This document shows positions 17,907-26,527 of a DNA stretch of 64,000 nt, piece after piece; the first letter of the stretch is position 1, and each line of letters begins with the position of its first letter. The notes below the pieces were generated by a model that saw only the letters and a list, made by a program, of their open reading frames with translations, was not told where the DNA came from and did not search any database. Location: the NCBI RefSeq assembly GCF_900104355.1, contig NZ_FNIY01000002.1:434001-498000 (forward strand), in the 5' to 3' direction. This DNA comes from Phyllobacterium sp. OV277. Lineage in GTDB: Bacteria > Pseudomonadota > Alphaproteobacteria > Rhizobiales > Rhizobiaceae. The position numbers were made by a program, and so were the translations under genes.

Positions 17907-18083
17907 TGTGATTGGTGATTTGCATTAACATTGTGCGCCCTTCGACAGGCTCAGGATGAGGGATATGGGTGGGTTGCAGGGAGCTATATTCTGCAACGTT
18001 TCCGATTAGCTTTGCAGCCACTCCTCTGCCTCATCCTGAGCCTGTCGAAGGGCGCACAATGTTAATGCAAATCACCAATCACA
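17907..18083. repeat. Palindromic intergenic repeat, copy 3 (55-bp perfect arms)
   Basis: Arms 17907-17961 and 18029-18083 are perfect 55-bp inverted repeats separated by a 67-bp centre. The inner part of the arm is CCCTTCGACAGGCTCAGGAT, the second arm type. The centre, read in reverse, matches the core of copy 2. The right arm supplies the stop codon of rutR (18081-18079). Confidence 0.95.
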
Positions 18084-18732
18084 GCCTAGGGCGAATGCCA
18101 TTGAGAATAATGCTTAAAACCGCCTGCGCTGTCTGCTCGCGGAAACCCGGACGGCCAACCTGATTGCCCATAATGGCGCGGACCTGCACGTCGAAATCCG
18201 CATAGTGCTGGGTGGTGGCCCAGATCATGAAAATAAGGTGATAGGGATCAACCGGTGCAAGCTTGCCCTCGCCCACCCAGCGGCGGATAACCGCCGCCTT
18301 GTCATCCACCAGCGGCTTCAGATGTTTGCTCAGAAATTCGCTGATAGCCGGTGCGCCATGCAGCACTTCATTGGCAAAAAGCCGTGATGCCTCCGGGTGG
18401 CTTTCCGACATGCGGATTTTCACCGTAATGTATTTGCGCAATTGCTCGATCGGATCGCCCTCGGGATCAATCTCTGCAAGCGGTGCAAGCCATTCCTCCA
18501 GCGTCTCCTCCAGCAGCGTCACATAGATATTCTGCTTGCGTGGAAAATAGTAGAGCAGGTTCGGCTTGGACATCCCCGCCTTGTCAGCGATCTGATCAAT
18601 GGTGGTGCCGCGAAAACCATAGGTGGAAAAAACATCAAGGGCGGCGTCAAGGATGAGACGGCGGTTGATTTCCTGAATCCGCGTTGTCTTTTCCGGCGCT
18701 TCGCTGGTCTTTTTCTTCGTTGCCCTTGCCAT
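18079..18732 (-). CDS. rutR: TetR-family pyrimidine regulator RutR
   Basis: 217 residues from ATG 18732 with GAGGAG upstream. The N-terminal HTH (TTIDQIADKAGMSKPNLLYY) and the ligand domain closely resemble E. coli RutR: LLYYFP, EASRLFANEVLHGAP, GKLAPVDPYHLIFMIWATTQHYADF and the closing IILNGIRPR. E. coli RutR binds uracil or thymine and then releases DNA. A site matching its operator lies 114 bp upstream, between rutR and the divergent catabolic operon, so autoregulation and control of both are expected. The last codon and stop come from a palindromic repeat arm. Confidence 0.92.
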   Translation of the reverse strand: MARATKKKTSEAPEKTTRIQEINRRLILDAALDVFSTYGFRGTTIDQIADKAGMSKPNLLYYFPRKQNIYVTLLEETLEEWLAPLAEIDPEGDPIEQLRKYITVKIRMSESHPEASRLFANEVLHGAPAISEFLSKHLKPLVDDKAAVIRRWVGEGKLAPVDPYHLIFMIWATTQHYADFDVQVRAIMGNQVGRPGFREQTAQAVLSIILNGIRPRL

Positions 18733-18845
18733 GCTCCTCACCCCTTCTTGGTACTGGACACAACGGCTTTTTCGTCGCATCCCGGAACCACCCTTATTTC
18801 CCATAAAGCGCTTGACCGGCTTCCTATGCTCTTCTAGCCTGCATT

Positions 18846-18861
18846 TTGACCAACTAGTCAA
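18846..18861. promoter_or_regulatory. Predicted RutR operator
   Basis: TTGACCAACTAGTCAA matches the RutR consensus TTGACCA-N2-TGGTCAA at 13 of 14 fixed positions. It lies in the divergent region, 114 bp from the rutR start and 82 bp from the aminotransferase start. Confidence 0.8.
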
Positions 18862-18942
18862 GTTTTTGATTGCACCACAGGTTCAATCATTCGGGAACAC
18901 AAAACAAGCGGCAATGTCCGCAAATCAGGAGGCGTACGTCAC

Positions 18943-20274
18943 ATGTCGAAATCGGCATTGGGATTGGGCACCAACAATCTCGAGGCGTTCTGGATGCCGT
19001 TTTCGGCAAACAGGCAATTCAAGCAAAATCCGCGTCTTCTGGTCAGTGCCAAGGACATGCATTTCAAGTCAGCCGATGGCCGCGAAATCCTCGATGGAAC
19101 CGCCGGTCTGTGGTGCTGCAATGCCGGTCACTCACGCCCGAAGATTGTCGAAGCTGTGCAGAAGCAGGTTGCCGAACTCGACTATGCGCCCGCCTTCCAG
19201 ATGGGCCATCCCAAAGTCTTCGAACTGGCCGCACGCCTCGCCGCCATGCTGCCCTCGCCAATTGATCATGTATTCTTCACCAATTCAGGTTCGGAATCGG
19301 TCGATACGGCACTCAAGATCGCCCTCGCCTATCACCGCGCCAAAGGCAATGGCACCAAGACAAAACTGATCGGACGCGAGCGCGGTTATCACGGCGTCGG
19401 TTTCGGTGGTATTTCCGTTGGCGGCATTTCCGGCAACCGCAAGGCGTTCGGCAATGCACTTGGCGGGGTCGATCACATCCGCCACACGCACGACCTTGCA
19501 CGCAACGCCTTTACCCGCGGCGAACCTGAGTATGGCGCGGAATTTGCCGATGATCTGGAAAAGGTCATCGCTCTGCATGACGCCTCGAACATTGCCGCTG
19601 TCATCGTTGAGCCGGTCGCAGGATCAACAGGCGTTCTCATCCCGCCAAAGGGTTATCTGAAGCGCCTGCGTGAAATCTGCACCAAGAATGATATCCTGCT
19701 GATCTTCGATGAAGTCATCACCGGTTTTGGCCGTCTTGGTACGCCGTTTGCCGTTGACTATTTCGGCGTGGTTCCCGATCTCATCACCACGGCCAAAGGC
19801 ATCACCAGCGGCGTGATTCCGATGGGCGCAGTCTTTGCTTCCAAGCAAATCTACGATGCTTTCATGACTGCTCCTGAGAACACCATCGAGCTGTTCCATG
19901 GCTATACCTATTCCGGGCACCCGGTCGCCTGTGCGGCGGCACTGGCAACACTCGACACCTATGAGGAAGAGGGCTTGCTCACTCGCGCAGCCGAGCTTTC
20001 GGATTACTGGGCAGATGCGCTGCATGCCTTGAAGGGTTTGCCGCACGTCATCGATATCCGCAATCTTGGTCTGATCGGCGCGATCGAACTGGAACCTATT
20101 CCCGGTGCGCCGACAAAACGCGCCTTCCAGGCATTCCTTGACGCCTATGAGAAGGGCGTTCTCATCCGCACGACAGGCGATATCATTGCGCTGTCGCCAC
20201 CACTGATCATCACCAAGGGCCAGATCGAACATCTCTTCGATACATTGGCCGATGTTCTCAAGAACCTCGCATAA
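18943..20274 (+). CDS. Omega-amino acid (beta-alanine)-pyruvate aminotransferase
   Basis: 443 residues. A class-III PLP aminotransferase: GTAGLWCCNAGHSRP near the N-terminus (substrate loop), FFTNSGSESVDTALKIA (phosphate cup), LIFDEVITGFGRLG (Asp for the PLP ring), and TTAKGITSGVIPMGA with the Schiff-base lysine. The LDGTAGLWC..GH pattern is typical of beta-alanine:pyruvate transaminases (EC 2.6.1.18). In this locus it would take beta-alanine or beta-aminoisobutyrate, the end product of pyrimidine ring breakdown, to malonic or methylmalonic semialdehyde. First gene of the catabolic operon, 16 bp before the amidohydrolase. Confidence 0.9.
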   Translation: MSKSALGLGTNNLEAFWMPFSANRQFKQNPRLLVSAKDMHFKSADGREILDGTAGLWCCNAGHSRPKIVEAVQKQVAELDYAPAFQMGHPKVFELAARLAAMLPSPIDHVFFTNSGSESVDTALKIALAYHRAKGNGTKTKLIGRERGYHGVGFGGISVGGISGNRKAFGNALGGVDHIRHTHDLARNAFTRGEPEYGAEFADDLEKVIALHDASNIAAVIVEPVAGSTGVLIPPKGYLKRLREICTKNDILLIFDEVITGFGRLGTPFAVDYFGVVPDLITTAKGITSGVIPMGAVFASKQIYDAFMTAPENTIELFHGYTYSGHPVACAAALATLDTYEEEGLLTRAAELSDYWADALHALKGLPHVIDIRNLGLIGAIELEPIPGAPTKRAFQAFLDAYEKGVLIRTTGDIIALSPPLIITKGQIEHLFDTLADVLKNLA

Positions 20275-20289
20275 TCGAAAGGCTGTCAC

Positions 20290-21537
20290 ATGGCGCTCAC
20301 TGGAAATCTAAGGATCAACGGCGACCGTCTCTGGGACAGCCTGATGGATATGGCAAAGATCGGGCCGGGTCTGCGCGGCGGCAATAACCGCCAGACCCTG
20401 ACCGATGAGGATGCCGAAGGCAGGCGTCTGTTCCAGAGCTGGTGTGAAAAGGCTGGCCTGACCATGGGCGTCGACACCATGGGCAATATGTTCTTCCATC
20501 GCGAGGGTACAGACCCGGATGCCCTGCCCGTTTACGTCGGCAGCCATCTCGACACCCAACCGACCGGCGGCAAATATGACGGCGTTCTCGGTGTGCTTGG
20601 GGGGCTGGAACTGATCCGCACGCTCAATGATCTCAACATCAAAACCAAGCATCCCATCGTCGTGGTCAACTGGACCAATGAGGAAGGCACACGCTTTGCT
20701 CCGGCCATGCTGGCATCGGGTGTGTTTGCTGGCATTCACACGCAGGACTGGGCCTATGCGCGCGAAGATGCCAAGGGCAAGACATTCGGCGACGAGTTGG
20801 AGCGTATCGGTTGGAAGGGCGATGAAAACGTCGGTGCCCGCAAGATGCACGCATTGTTCGAATTGCACATCGAGCAGGGTCCTATCCTTGAAATCGAAGG
20901 CAAGGATATTGGCGTTGTCACCCATGGACAGGGATTGTGGTGGCTACAGATTACGCTGACCGGCAAAGACAGCCATACGGGCTCTACCCCCATGCCCATG
21001 CGCCGGAATGCCGGGCTGGGCATGGCGCGCATCACCGAACTCGTCCACACCATCGCCATGGCCCATCAGCCAAGCGCTGTCGGTGCCATCGGCCATTGCG
21101 ATGTCTATCCGAATTCGCGCAATGTCATTCCCGGCAAGGTGATTTTCACCGTCGATTTCCGCTCGCCAGATATCAAGACATTGAACGCGATGAAGGCCGA
21201 GCTTGAGGAAAAGGCGCCGAAGATCGCCAAGGAACTGGGGCTGGAAATCGAGATCGAAGAAGCCGGGCATTTTGATCCCGTCACCTTCGACGAGGGCTGC
21301 GTGACCGCCGTGCGCAATGCAGCCGAGCGGCTTGGTTATAGCCATCGCAACATGATTTCCGGTGCCGGGCATGATGCCTGCTGGGTCAACCGGGTTGCCC
21401 CGACAGCGATGGTCATGTGCCCCTGCGTCGGCGGACTCAGCCACAATGAAGATGAAGAAATTTCGAAGGAATGGGCGGCCGCCGGTGCGGATGTCCTTCT
21501 GCATGCTGTTCTGGAAACGGCGGTGATTGAAACCTGA
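20290..21537 (+). CDS. N-carbamoyl-beta-alanine amidohydrolase (beta-ureidopropionase), M20 type
   Basis: 415 residues of the Zn-dependent hydantoinase/carbamoylase family: GSHLDTQPTGGKYDGVLG (metal His and Asp), WTNEEGTRFAPAMLASGVF (Glu pair), FELHIEQGPILE, the dimer-domain segment in the middle, and ISGAGHDACW with SHNEDEE at the end. It would hydrolyse N-carbamoyl-beta-alanine to beta-alanine, CO2 and ammonia, step three of the reductive pyrimidine pathway. Related enzymes use allantoate or N-carbamoyl amino acids; dihydropyrimidinase and preTA nearby favour the pyrimidine role. Confidence 0.88.
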   Translation: MALTGNLRINGDRLWDSLMDMAKIGPGLRGGNNRQTLTDEDAEGRRLFQSWCEKAGLTMGVDTMGNMFFHREGTDPDALPVYVGSHLDTQPTGGKYDGVLGVLGGLELIRTLNDLNIKTKHPIVVVNWTNEEGTRFAPAMLASGVFAGIHTQDWAYAREDAKGKTFGDELERIGWKGDENVGARKMHALFELHIEQGPILEIEGKDIGVVTHGQGLWWLQITLTGKDSHTGSTPMPMRRNAGLGMARITELVHTIAMAHQPSAVGAIGHCDVYPNSRNVIPGKVIFTVDFRSPDIKTLNAMKAELEEKAPKIAKELGLEIEIEEAGHFDPVTFDEGCVTAVRNAAERLGYSHRNMISGAGHDACWVNRVAPTAMVMCPCVGGLSHNEDEEISKEWAAAGADVLLHAVLETAVIET

Positions 21538-21598
21538 CCGGATAACCGTTCATACAGAGCAACATGTTCGACAAAAGACCAATAAGGGGAACGAACAC

Positions 21599-23053
21599 AT
21601 GGCTACGAAAGTGATCAAAGGCGGGACAATCATTGCCGCCGACCGCACATACAAAGCGGATGTGCTGATTGAAGGCGATATCATCGCCCGGATCGGCGCT
21701 GATCTTTCCGGCGATGAGATTATCGATGCGACGGGCTGCTATCTGATGCCGGGTGGCATCGATCCGCATACCCATCTCGAAATGCCCTTTATGGGCACAC
21801 ATTCTTCCGACGATTTCGATACTGGCACCGCTGCAGCATTGGCAGGCGGAACGACAATGGTGGTCGATTTCGTTCTCCCAGGTACAGACGGCTTGCTTGC
21901 GGCCTTGCAGGACTGGTTCCAGAAGGCAGGCAAGGCGCGCACCGACTATTCCTTCCACATGGCCATCACCGGCTGGAACAAACAAATTTTTGACGAGATG
22001 CCAAAGGTGGTTGAGCGCGGCATCAATACGTTCAAGCACTTCATGGCCTATAAGGGCGCACTGATGGTGGATGACGACGAAATGTTCGCCTCGTTCACGC
22101 GCTGTGCCGAAATCGGTGCCATGCCGCTGGTTCATGCGGAAAATGGTGATGTGGTCGCCCATCTCCAGCAGAAGCTTCTGTCTGAAGGCAATAACGGACC
22201 GGAGGCTCATGGCTATTCCCGCCCGCCTGAGATTGAGGGTGAAGCGGCCAACCGCGCCATCATGATTGCCGATCAGGCCGGTGTACCGCTCTATATCGTG
22301 CATGTTTCCTGCGAGCAGGCGCATGAAGCGATCCGCCGTGCGCGCCAGAAAGGCATGCGCGTTTATGGCGAGCCACTGGTGCAGCATCTGACGCTTGACG
22401 AAGGCGAATACAAGAACAAGGACTGGGACTATGCGGCGCGGCGCGTGATGTCGCCGCCCTTCCGCGACAAAAGCCATCAGGACGGTCTGTGGGCTGGCCT
22501 CGCCTCCGGCAGCCTACAGGTCGTGGCAACTGATCATTGCGCCTTCACAACAGAACAGAAGCGCTTTGGAGTTGGCGACTTCACCAAGATTCCGAACGGC
22601 ACCGGCGGCCTTGAAGACCGCCTGCCTGTTCTGTGGACCAAAGGCGTTCGCACCGGCCGCCTGACGCCCAATGAGTTTGTGGCTGTAACATCCACAAACA
22701 TTGCCCGCATTCTCAACATTTACCCGCGCAAGGGTGCAATCCTGCAAGGCTCGGACGCTGATATCGTCATTTGGGACCCTGAGGCATCAAAAGTCATTTC
22801 AGCCAAAACCCAGAAATCCGCCATCGACTACAATGTGTTCGAAGGTATCGAGGTAACCGGCCTGCCGCGCATCACCCTGTCACGCGGTCAGATTGCCTAC
22901 AAAGATGGTGAAGTGCTGGCTCCCACGGGCAGCGGACGCTTTGTCGAACGCGAGGCCAATGCGCCAGCCAATCGCGCACTTTCCACTTGGAAGGAACTCA
23001 CGGCACCGCGTAAGGTTGAGCGCGATCCGAAGAACATACCGGCGGGTGTCTGA
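21599..23053 (+). CDS. hydA: Dihydropyrimidinase (hydantoinase)
   Basis: 484 residues from ATG 21599 (AAGGGGAACG upstream); an earlier in-frame start overlaps the preceding gene and is less likely. It is a cyclic amidohydrolase: PGGIDPHTHLEMPFMG with metal ligands His57 and His59, FKHFMAYKGALMV with the probably carbamylated Lys152, LVHAENGD and IVHVSC (His ligands), and VATDHCAFTTEQK (catalytic Asp). It opens the ring of dihydrouracil and dihydrothymine. Cytosolic, usually a tetramer. It is 61 bp after the amidohydrolase and 10 bp before the ABC ATPase. Confidence 0.94.
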   Translation: MATKVIKGGTIIAADRTYKADVLIEGDIIARIGADLSGDEIIDATGCYLMPGGIDPHTHLEMPFMGTHSSDDFDTGTAAALAGGTTMVVDFVLPGTDGLLAALQDWFQKAGKARTDYSFHMAITGWNKQIFDEMPKVVERGINTFKHFMAYKGALMVDDDEMFASFTRCAEIGAMPLVHAENGDVVAHLQQKLLSEGNNGPEAHGYSRPPEIEGEAANRAIMIADQAGVPLYIVHVSCEQAHEAIRRARQKGMRVYGEPLVQHLTLDEGEYKNKDWDYAARRVMSPPFRDKSHQDGLWAGLASGSLQVVATDHCAFTTEQKRFGVGDFTKIPNGTGGLEDRLPVLWTKGVRTGRLTPNEFVAVTSTNIARILNIYPRKGAILQGSDADIVIWDPEASKVISAKTQKSAIDYNVFEGIEVTGLPRITLSRGQIAYKDGEVLAPTGSGRFVEREANAPANRALSTWKELTAPRKVERDPKNIPAGV

Positions 23054-23063
23054 TGGGGTTGAT

Positions 23064-23870
23064 ATGAATGCAATGCCTCAAGTAACCCTCAAAAATGTGA
23101 TCGATGTCAAAGACCTGTCGCTGGTCTTCCAGACCAATGACGGGCCTGTCAACGCACTGTCGAACATCAATCTTGCAGTGAATGGCGGCGAATTCGTTTC
23201 CTTCATCGGACCAAGCGGCTGTGGCAAGACCACCCTTCTGCGCGTCATTGCCGATCTGGAGCAGCCAACGTCCGGGGCGATCTCCGTCAATGGTATGACG
23301 CCTTCCGAAGCACGCCAGAAACGCGCCTATGGTTATGTATTTCAGGCTGCAGCGCTTTATCCATGGCGCACCATTGGCGGTAATGTTTCCCTGCCGCTGG
23401 AAGTGATGGGCATGTCGAAAGCCGAGCGGGCGGAGCGCATCGCCAAAAACCTTGAGCTGGTCAATCTCTCCGGTTTCGAAAAGAAGTTCCCATGGCAACT
23501 ATCGGGCGGTATGCAGCAGCGCGCTTCTATCGCACGGGCGCTTTCGTTCGATCCTGATATGCTGCTGATGGATGAACCTTTCGGTGCACTCGACGAAATC
23601 GTCCGCGATCACCTCAACGAGCAGTTGTTGAAGCTCTGGGCGAAAACGCAGAAGACTGTGATTTTCGTTACACATTCCATTCCCGAAGCGGTGTTCCTCT
23701 CAACGAAAATCGTCGTAATGAGCCCGCGTCCGGGCCGAATTCACGAGATTATCGACTGTAATCTCGGCACTGAACGCACGCTCGATATTCGCGAGACACC
23801 GGCGTTTCTTGAGATTGCGCACCGGGTTCGCGAGGGCCTGCGCCATGGTCATTCCTATGATGGAGAATGA
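23064..23870 (+). CDS. ABC transporter ATP-binding protein (pyrimidine or thiamine-precursor type)
   Basis: 268 residues from ATG 23064, 10 bp after the dihydropyrimidinase stop. Walker A is GPSGCGKTT, the Q-loop is in YVFQAAALYPW, the signature is LSGGMQQRASIARAL and Walker B is MLLMDEPFGALDE; the switch His is in VTHSIPEA. This is the SsuB/TauB/ThiZ subclass of importers that work with NMT1/THI5-like binding proteins. The GTG or ATG starts further upstream in frame lie inside hydA and are rejected. Confidence 0.9.
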   Translation: MNAMPQVTLKNVIDVKDLSLVFQTNDGPVNALSNINLAVNGGEFVSFIGPSGCGKTTLLRVIADLEQPTSGAISVNGMTPSEARQKRAYGYVFQAAALYPWRTIGGNVSLPLEVMGMSKAERAERIAKNLELVNLSGFEKKFPWQLSGGMQQRASIARALSFDPDMLLMDEPFGALDEIVRDHLNEQLLKLWAKTQKTVIFVTHSIPEAVFLSTKIVVMSPRPGRIHEIIDCNLGTERTLDIRETPAFLEIAHRVREGLRHGHSYDGE

Positions 23871-23880
23871 CATGGGCAGT

Positions 23881-24030
23881 TGGCATTATCGTGGTGCGTG
23901 GTTCGACAAGCTCACCATGAGGGAGAGTTGTGATGAATGGGCGTCAAGGTCTGCAACGTTGGCGACTATCATTGCAGCCAACACGCGCCCTCATGGTGAG
24001 CTCGTCGAACCACGCATTATGGTAATGCCA
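23881..24030. repeat. Palindromic intergenic repeat, copy 4
   Basis: Outer ends TGGCATTA/TAATGCCA and inner arms TTCGACAAGCTCACCATGAG (one mismatch in the right copy) surround a core with TCTGCAACGTTGGCGAC. It lies inside the ABC transporter operon, between the ATPase and GNAT genes. Confidence 0.9.
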
Positions 24031-24061
24031 TGGTCTGGTGCATCATGATCAACCGGGGCAG

Positions 24062-24526
24062 ATGATGACCACGATACGCGCTGCCAAATTGCGTGACATG
24101 TCTGACTGTGCGGCAATCGTCAATGCATGGATTGATACAACCGAATGGATGCCGCGGGTACATCCGGAAGAGGACGTCGCCGAATATTATCAGGACATTG
24201 TTTTTGCAAAGTACGAGGTCTTTGTCGCCGACGACGATGGTGCGATTGCCGGAATGGTAGCCCTCTCACCAGACAATATCGTCAACGCGCTCTATGTTCA
24301 CCGGAACCATCGCGGCAATGGAATCGGCAAGGCGCTGCTGGACCACGCCAAACAGGAAGCAACCGGGCCGATAGAACTCTGGACCTTTGTGGAAAATCAC
24401 GGCGCACAAGCTTTCTATCTCAGGGAAGGATTTAGCGAGGTTCGGCGCACCGATGGCGATAATGAGGAACATTTGCCGGATATTCTCTATCGATGGCAGC
24501 GCCCGGTTGGAGGGCCGCACCCATGA
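24062..24526 (+). CDS. GNAT-family N-acetyltransferase
   Basis: 154 residues from ATG 24062 (a second ATG follows directly). IRAAKLRDMSDCAAIVNAWI at the start and the acetyl-CoA site VHRNHRGNGIGKALLDHAK mark the GNAT fold; ALYVHRNHRGNGIG fits the R/Q-x-x-G-x-G/A loop. The substrate is unknown. It sits between the ATPase and permease genes, and its stop overlaps the permease start (ATGA), so it is translated with the transporter. GNAT genes are not part of the known pyrimidine pathway; it may modify an amine intermediate or be a passenger. Confidence 0.82.
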   Translation: MMTTIRAAKLRDMSDCAAIVNAWIDTTEWMPRVHPEEDVAEYYQDIVFAKYEVFVADDDGAIAGMVALSPDNIVNALYVHRNHRGNGIGKALLDHAKQEATGPIELWTFVENHGAQAFYLREGFSEVRRTDGDNEEHLPDILYRWQRPVGGPHP

Positions 24527-25398
24527 ACTTTATCCGCAACAGCGTGATACCTGTCGGAACGGTGCTCATCGCCATTCTCGTGCTCTGGTATGGCTTCGCC
24601 GTCATTCTCAACGCGCCATTCGAGCGTGATCAGGCAGCGCGCGCCAATACCGAGATTTCAACCCGCCAGCTGATTGCCAATACCATGGCGCAGGAGCGCC
24701 CGGTCCTGCCTGCTCCGCATCAGGTCGCCGAGGAAATCCGCAAGACTGTGTTCGATATCAGTCCGACATCAAAGCGCAGCCTCGTCTACCACGTCGGCGT
24801 AACGTTCTCGTCGACCCTGCTGGGTTTTGGGCTTGGAACGCTGCTTGGCGTCCTGCTTGCCATTGCAATTGTGCATTCGCGCACGCTGGACAAGAGCCTG
24901 ATGCCATGGATCATCACCTCGCAGACGGTGCCTATCCTTGCCATCGCGCCGATGATTATTGTGGTGCTGAATGCCGTCAATATCACCGGGCTTTTGCCCA
25001 AGGCGATGATCTCCACATACCTTTCGTTCTTTCCCGTGGCTGTCGGCATGGTCAAAGGCCTGCGTTCACCCGAGATTATGCATCTTGACCTGATGCGCAC
25101 CTATAATGCCTCAAAGTCACAGGTGTTCTGGAAACTGCGCTGGCCCGCTTCCATGCCCTATCTCTTTACCTCGATGAAGATTGCTGTGGCCATCAGCCTT
25201 GTTGGCGCCATCGTCGGCGAACTGCCGACCGGAGCAGTCGCGGGGATCGGCGCGCGGCTGCTGGCAGGCTCCTATTACGGCCAGACGGTGCAGATCTGGG
25301 CCGCCTTGCTTGCGGCGGCACTGATGGCTGCCATTCTCGTCAGCCTGATTGGGCTGGTAGCCACGCTCGTCAACCGGCGCATGGGAGTACGCCCATGA
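24523..25398 (+). CDS. ABC transporter permease, first subunit
   Basis: 291 residues from ATG 24523 (overlapping the GNAT stop). One N-terminal hydrophobic segment, a long loop, then about five membrane helices with the binding-protein-dependent transport signature region (DLMRTYNASKSQVFWKLRWP, the EAA loop that contacts the ATPase). SsuC/TauC/ThiX type. Its stop overlaps the next permease start (ATGA). Confidence 0.87.
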   Translation: MNFIRNSVIPVGTVLIAILVLWYGFAVILNAPFERDQAARANTEISTRQLIANTMAQERPVLPAPHQVAEEIRKTVFDISPTSKRSLVYHVGVTFSSTLLGFGLGTLLGVLLAIAIVHSRTLDKSLMPWIITSQTVPILAIAPMIIVVLNAVNITGLLPKAMISTYLSFFPVAVGMVKGLRSPEIMHLDLMRTYNASKSQVFWKLRWPASMPYLFTSMKIAVAISLVGAIVGELPTGAVAGIGARLLAGSYYGQTVQIWAALLAAALMAAILVSLIGLVATLVNRRMGVRP

Positions 25399-26501
25399 GG
25401 ATTTCCCGCTCGCCGCTGGCCATTTCAGCTTTCCTGCTTGCTATTGGCGGATTGCTAATATCGTCGGGTGGCGATGTTCAGGATACGCTTGCCTATTCGA
25501 CACCGGTTATCCTGTTTGTCGCGGCGGCGGTGGCGCTTTTCACCAGCGTGTCGGCCTCATCGCTGATTGCGCTGCTTATACTCGTCCATATCGTTCCCTT
25601 CTGTCTTATCGGTCTGCTCCACTCTATGGGACCAGAAGGCCCTTCAATCGGCTATTGGTGCATGGTGGCGTCAGCCTGGCTGCTGGCATGGTTCAGCGTG
25701 CAGAATCTCGCCGGCCTGAAATTAGCCCGACCGGACGCGCAGCGCGTTGTCAATCTCGCCTTGCCTGTTCTCTTCGGCGCGTGGCTGCTGATCCTCTGGG
25801 AGATCATTGTCCGGGGTTTCGGCGTACCAAGCATCCTGTTGCCGCCGCCATCCATGATCGCCGGGCGCATCTCGAACTCTGTACCCACACTCTGGGCGGA
25901 TTTCCAGCAGACTTATCTGAAAGCCGCCATCGCCGGTTATGCCATCGGATGCGGTAGCGGTTTCCTCGCGGCTATCCTCGTTGACCGGGTGCCATTCCTG
26001 CGCAAGGGCCTGCTGCCCATCGGCAATCTTGTCGCCGCTCTTCCTGTTGTTGGCATAGCACCCATCATGGTGATGTGGTTCGGGTCCTACTGGGAATCCA
26101 AGGCCGCAGTCGTCGTCATCATGACCTTTTTCCCGATGCTGGTGAACACGGTGGCAGGACTAGGCGCATCCGGCGCGATGGAACGCGACCTGATGCAGAC
26201 CTATGGTTCAAGCTACGCACAGACCCTGTTCAAGCTGCGCCTGCCCGCCGCCATGCCATTCATCTTCAACGCGCTGAAGATCAATTCGACACTGGCATTG
26301 ATTGGCGCCATCGTTGCGGAATTCTTTGGCTCTCCCATTGTCGGCATGGGCTTTCGCATCTCGGCAGAAGTCGGACGCATGAATGTCGATATGGTCTGGG
26401 CGGAAATTTTCGTGGCAGCGCTTGCGGGTTCCCTGTCTTACGGGCTTATTACCCTTATCGAGCGGGCCGTTACTTTCTGGCATCCTTCCTACAGAACTTA
26501 A
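25395..26501 (+). CDS. ABC transporter permease, second subunit
   Basis: 368 residues, longer than usual (about 260) because of four extra predicted N-terminal helices in residues 1-110. The core has the EAA loop (DLMQTYGSSYAQTLFKLRLP) and an SsuC-like C-terminal helix pair. A heterodimer with the first permease is expected; pairs of unequal permeases are known for importers of hydroxymethylpyrimidine-like substrates. Coupled translationally to the preceding gene. Confidence 0.87.
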   Translation: MRISRSPLAISAFLLAIGGLLISSGGDVQDTLAYSTPVILFVAAAVALFTSVSASSLIALLILVHIVPFCLIGLLHSMGPEGPSIGYWCMVASAWLLAWFSVQNLAGLKLARPDAQRVVNLALPVLFGAWLLILWEIIVRGFGVPSILLPPPSMIAGRISNSVPTLWADFQQTYLKAAIAGYAIGCGSGFLAAILVDRVPFLRKGLLPIGNLVAALPVVGIAPIMVMWFGSYWESKAAVVVIMTFFPMLVNTVAGLGASGAMERDLMQTYGSSYAQTLFKLRLPAAMPFIFNALKINSTLALIGAIVAEFFGSPIVGMGFRISAEVGRMNVDMVWAEIFVAALAGSLSYGLITLIERAVTFWHPSYRT

Positions 26502-26527
26502 AAACAAGAAAAGAGGAGAACTGAAAC

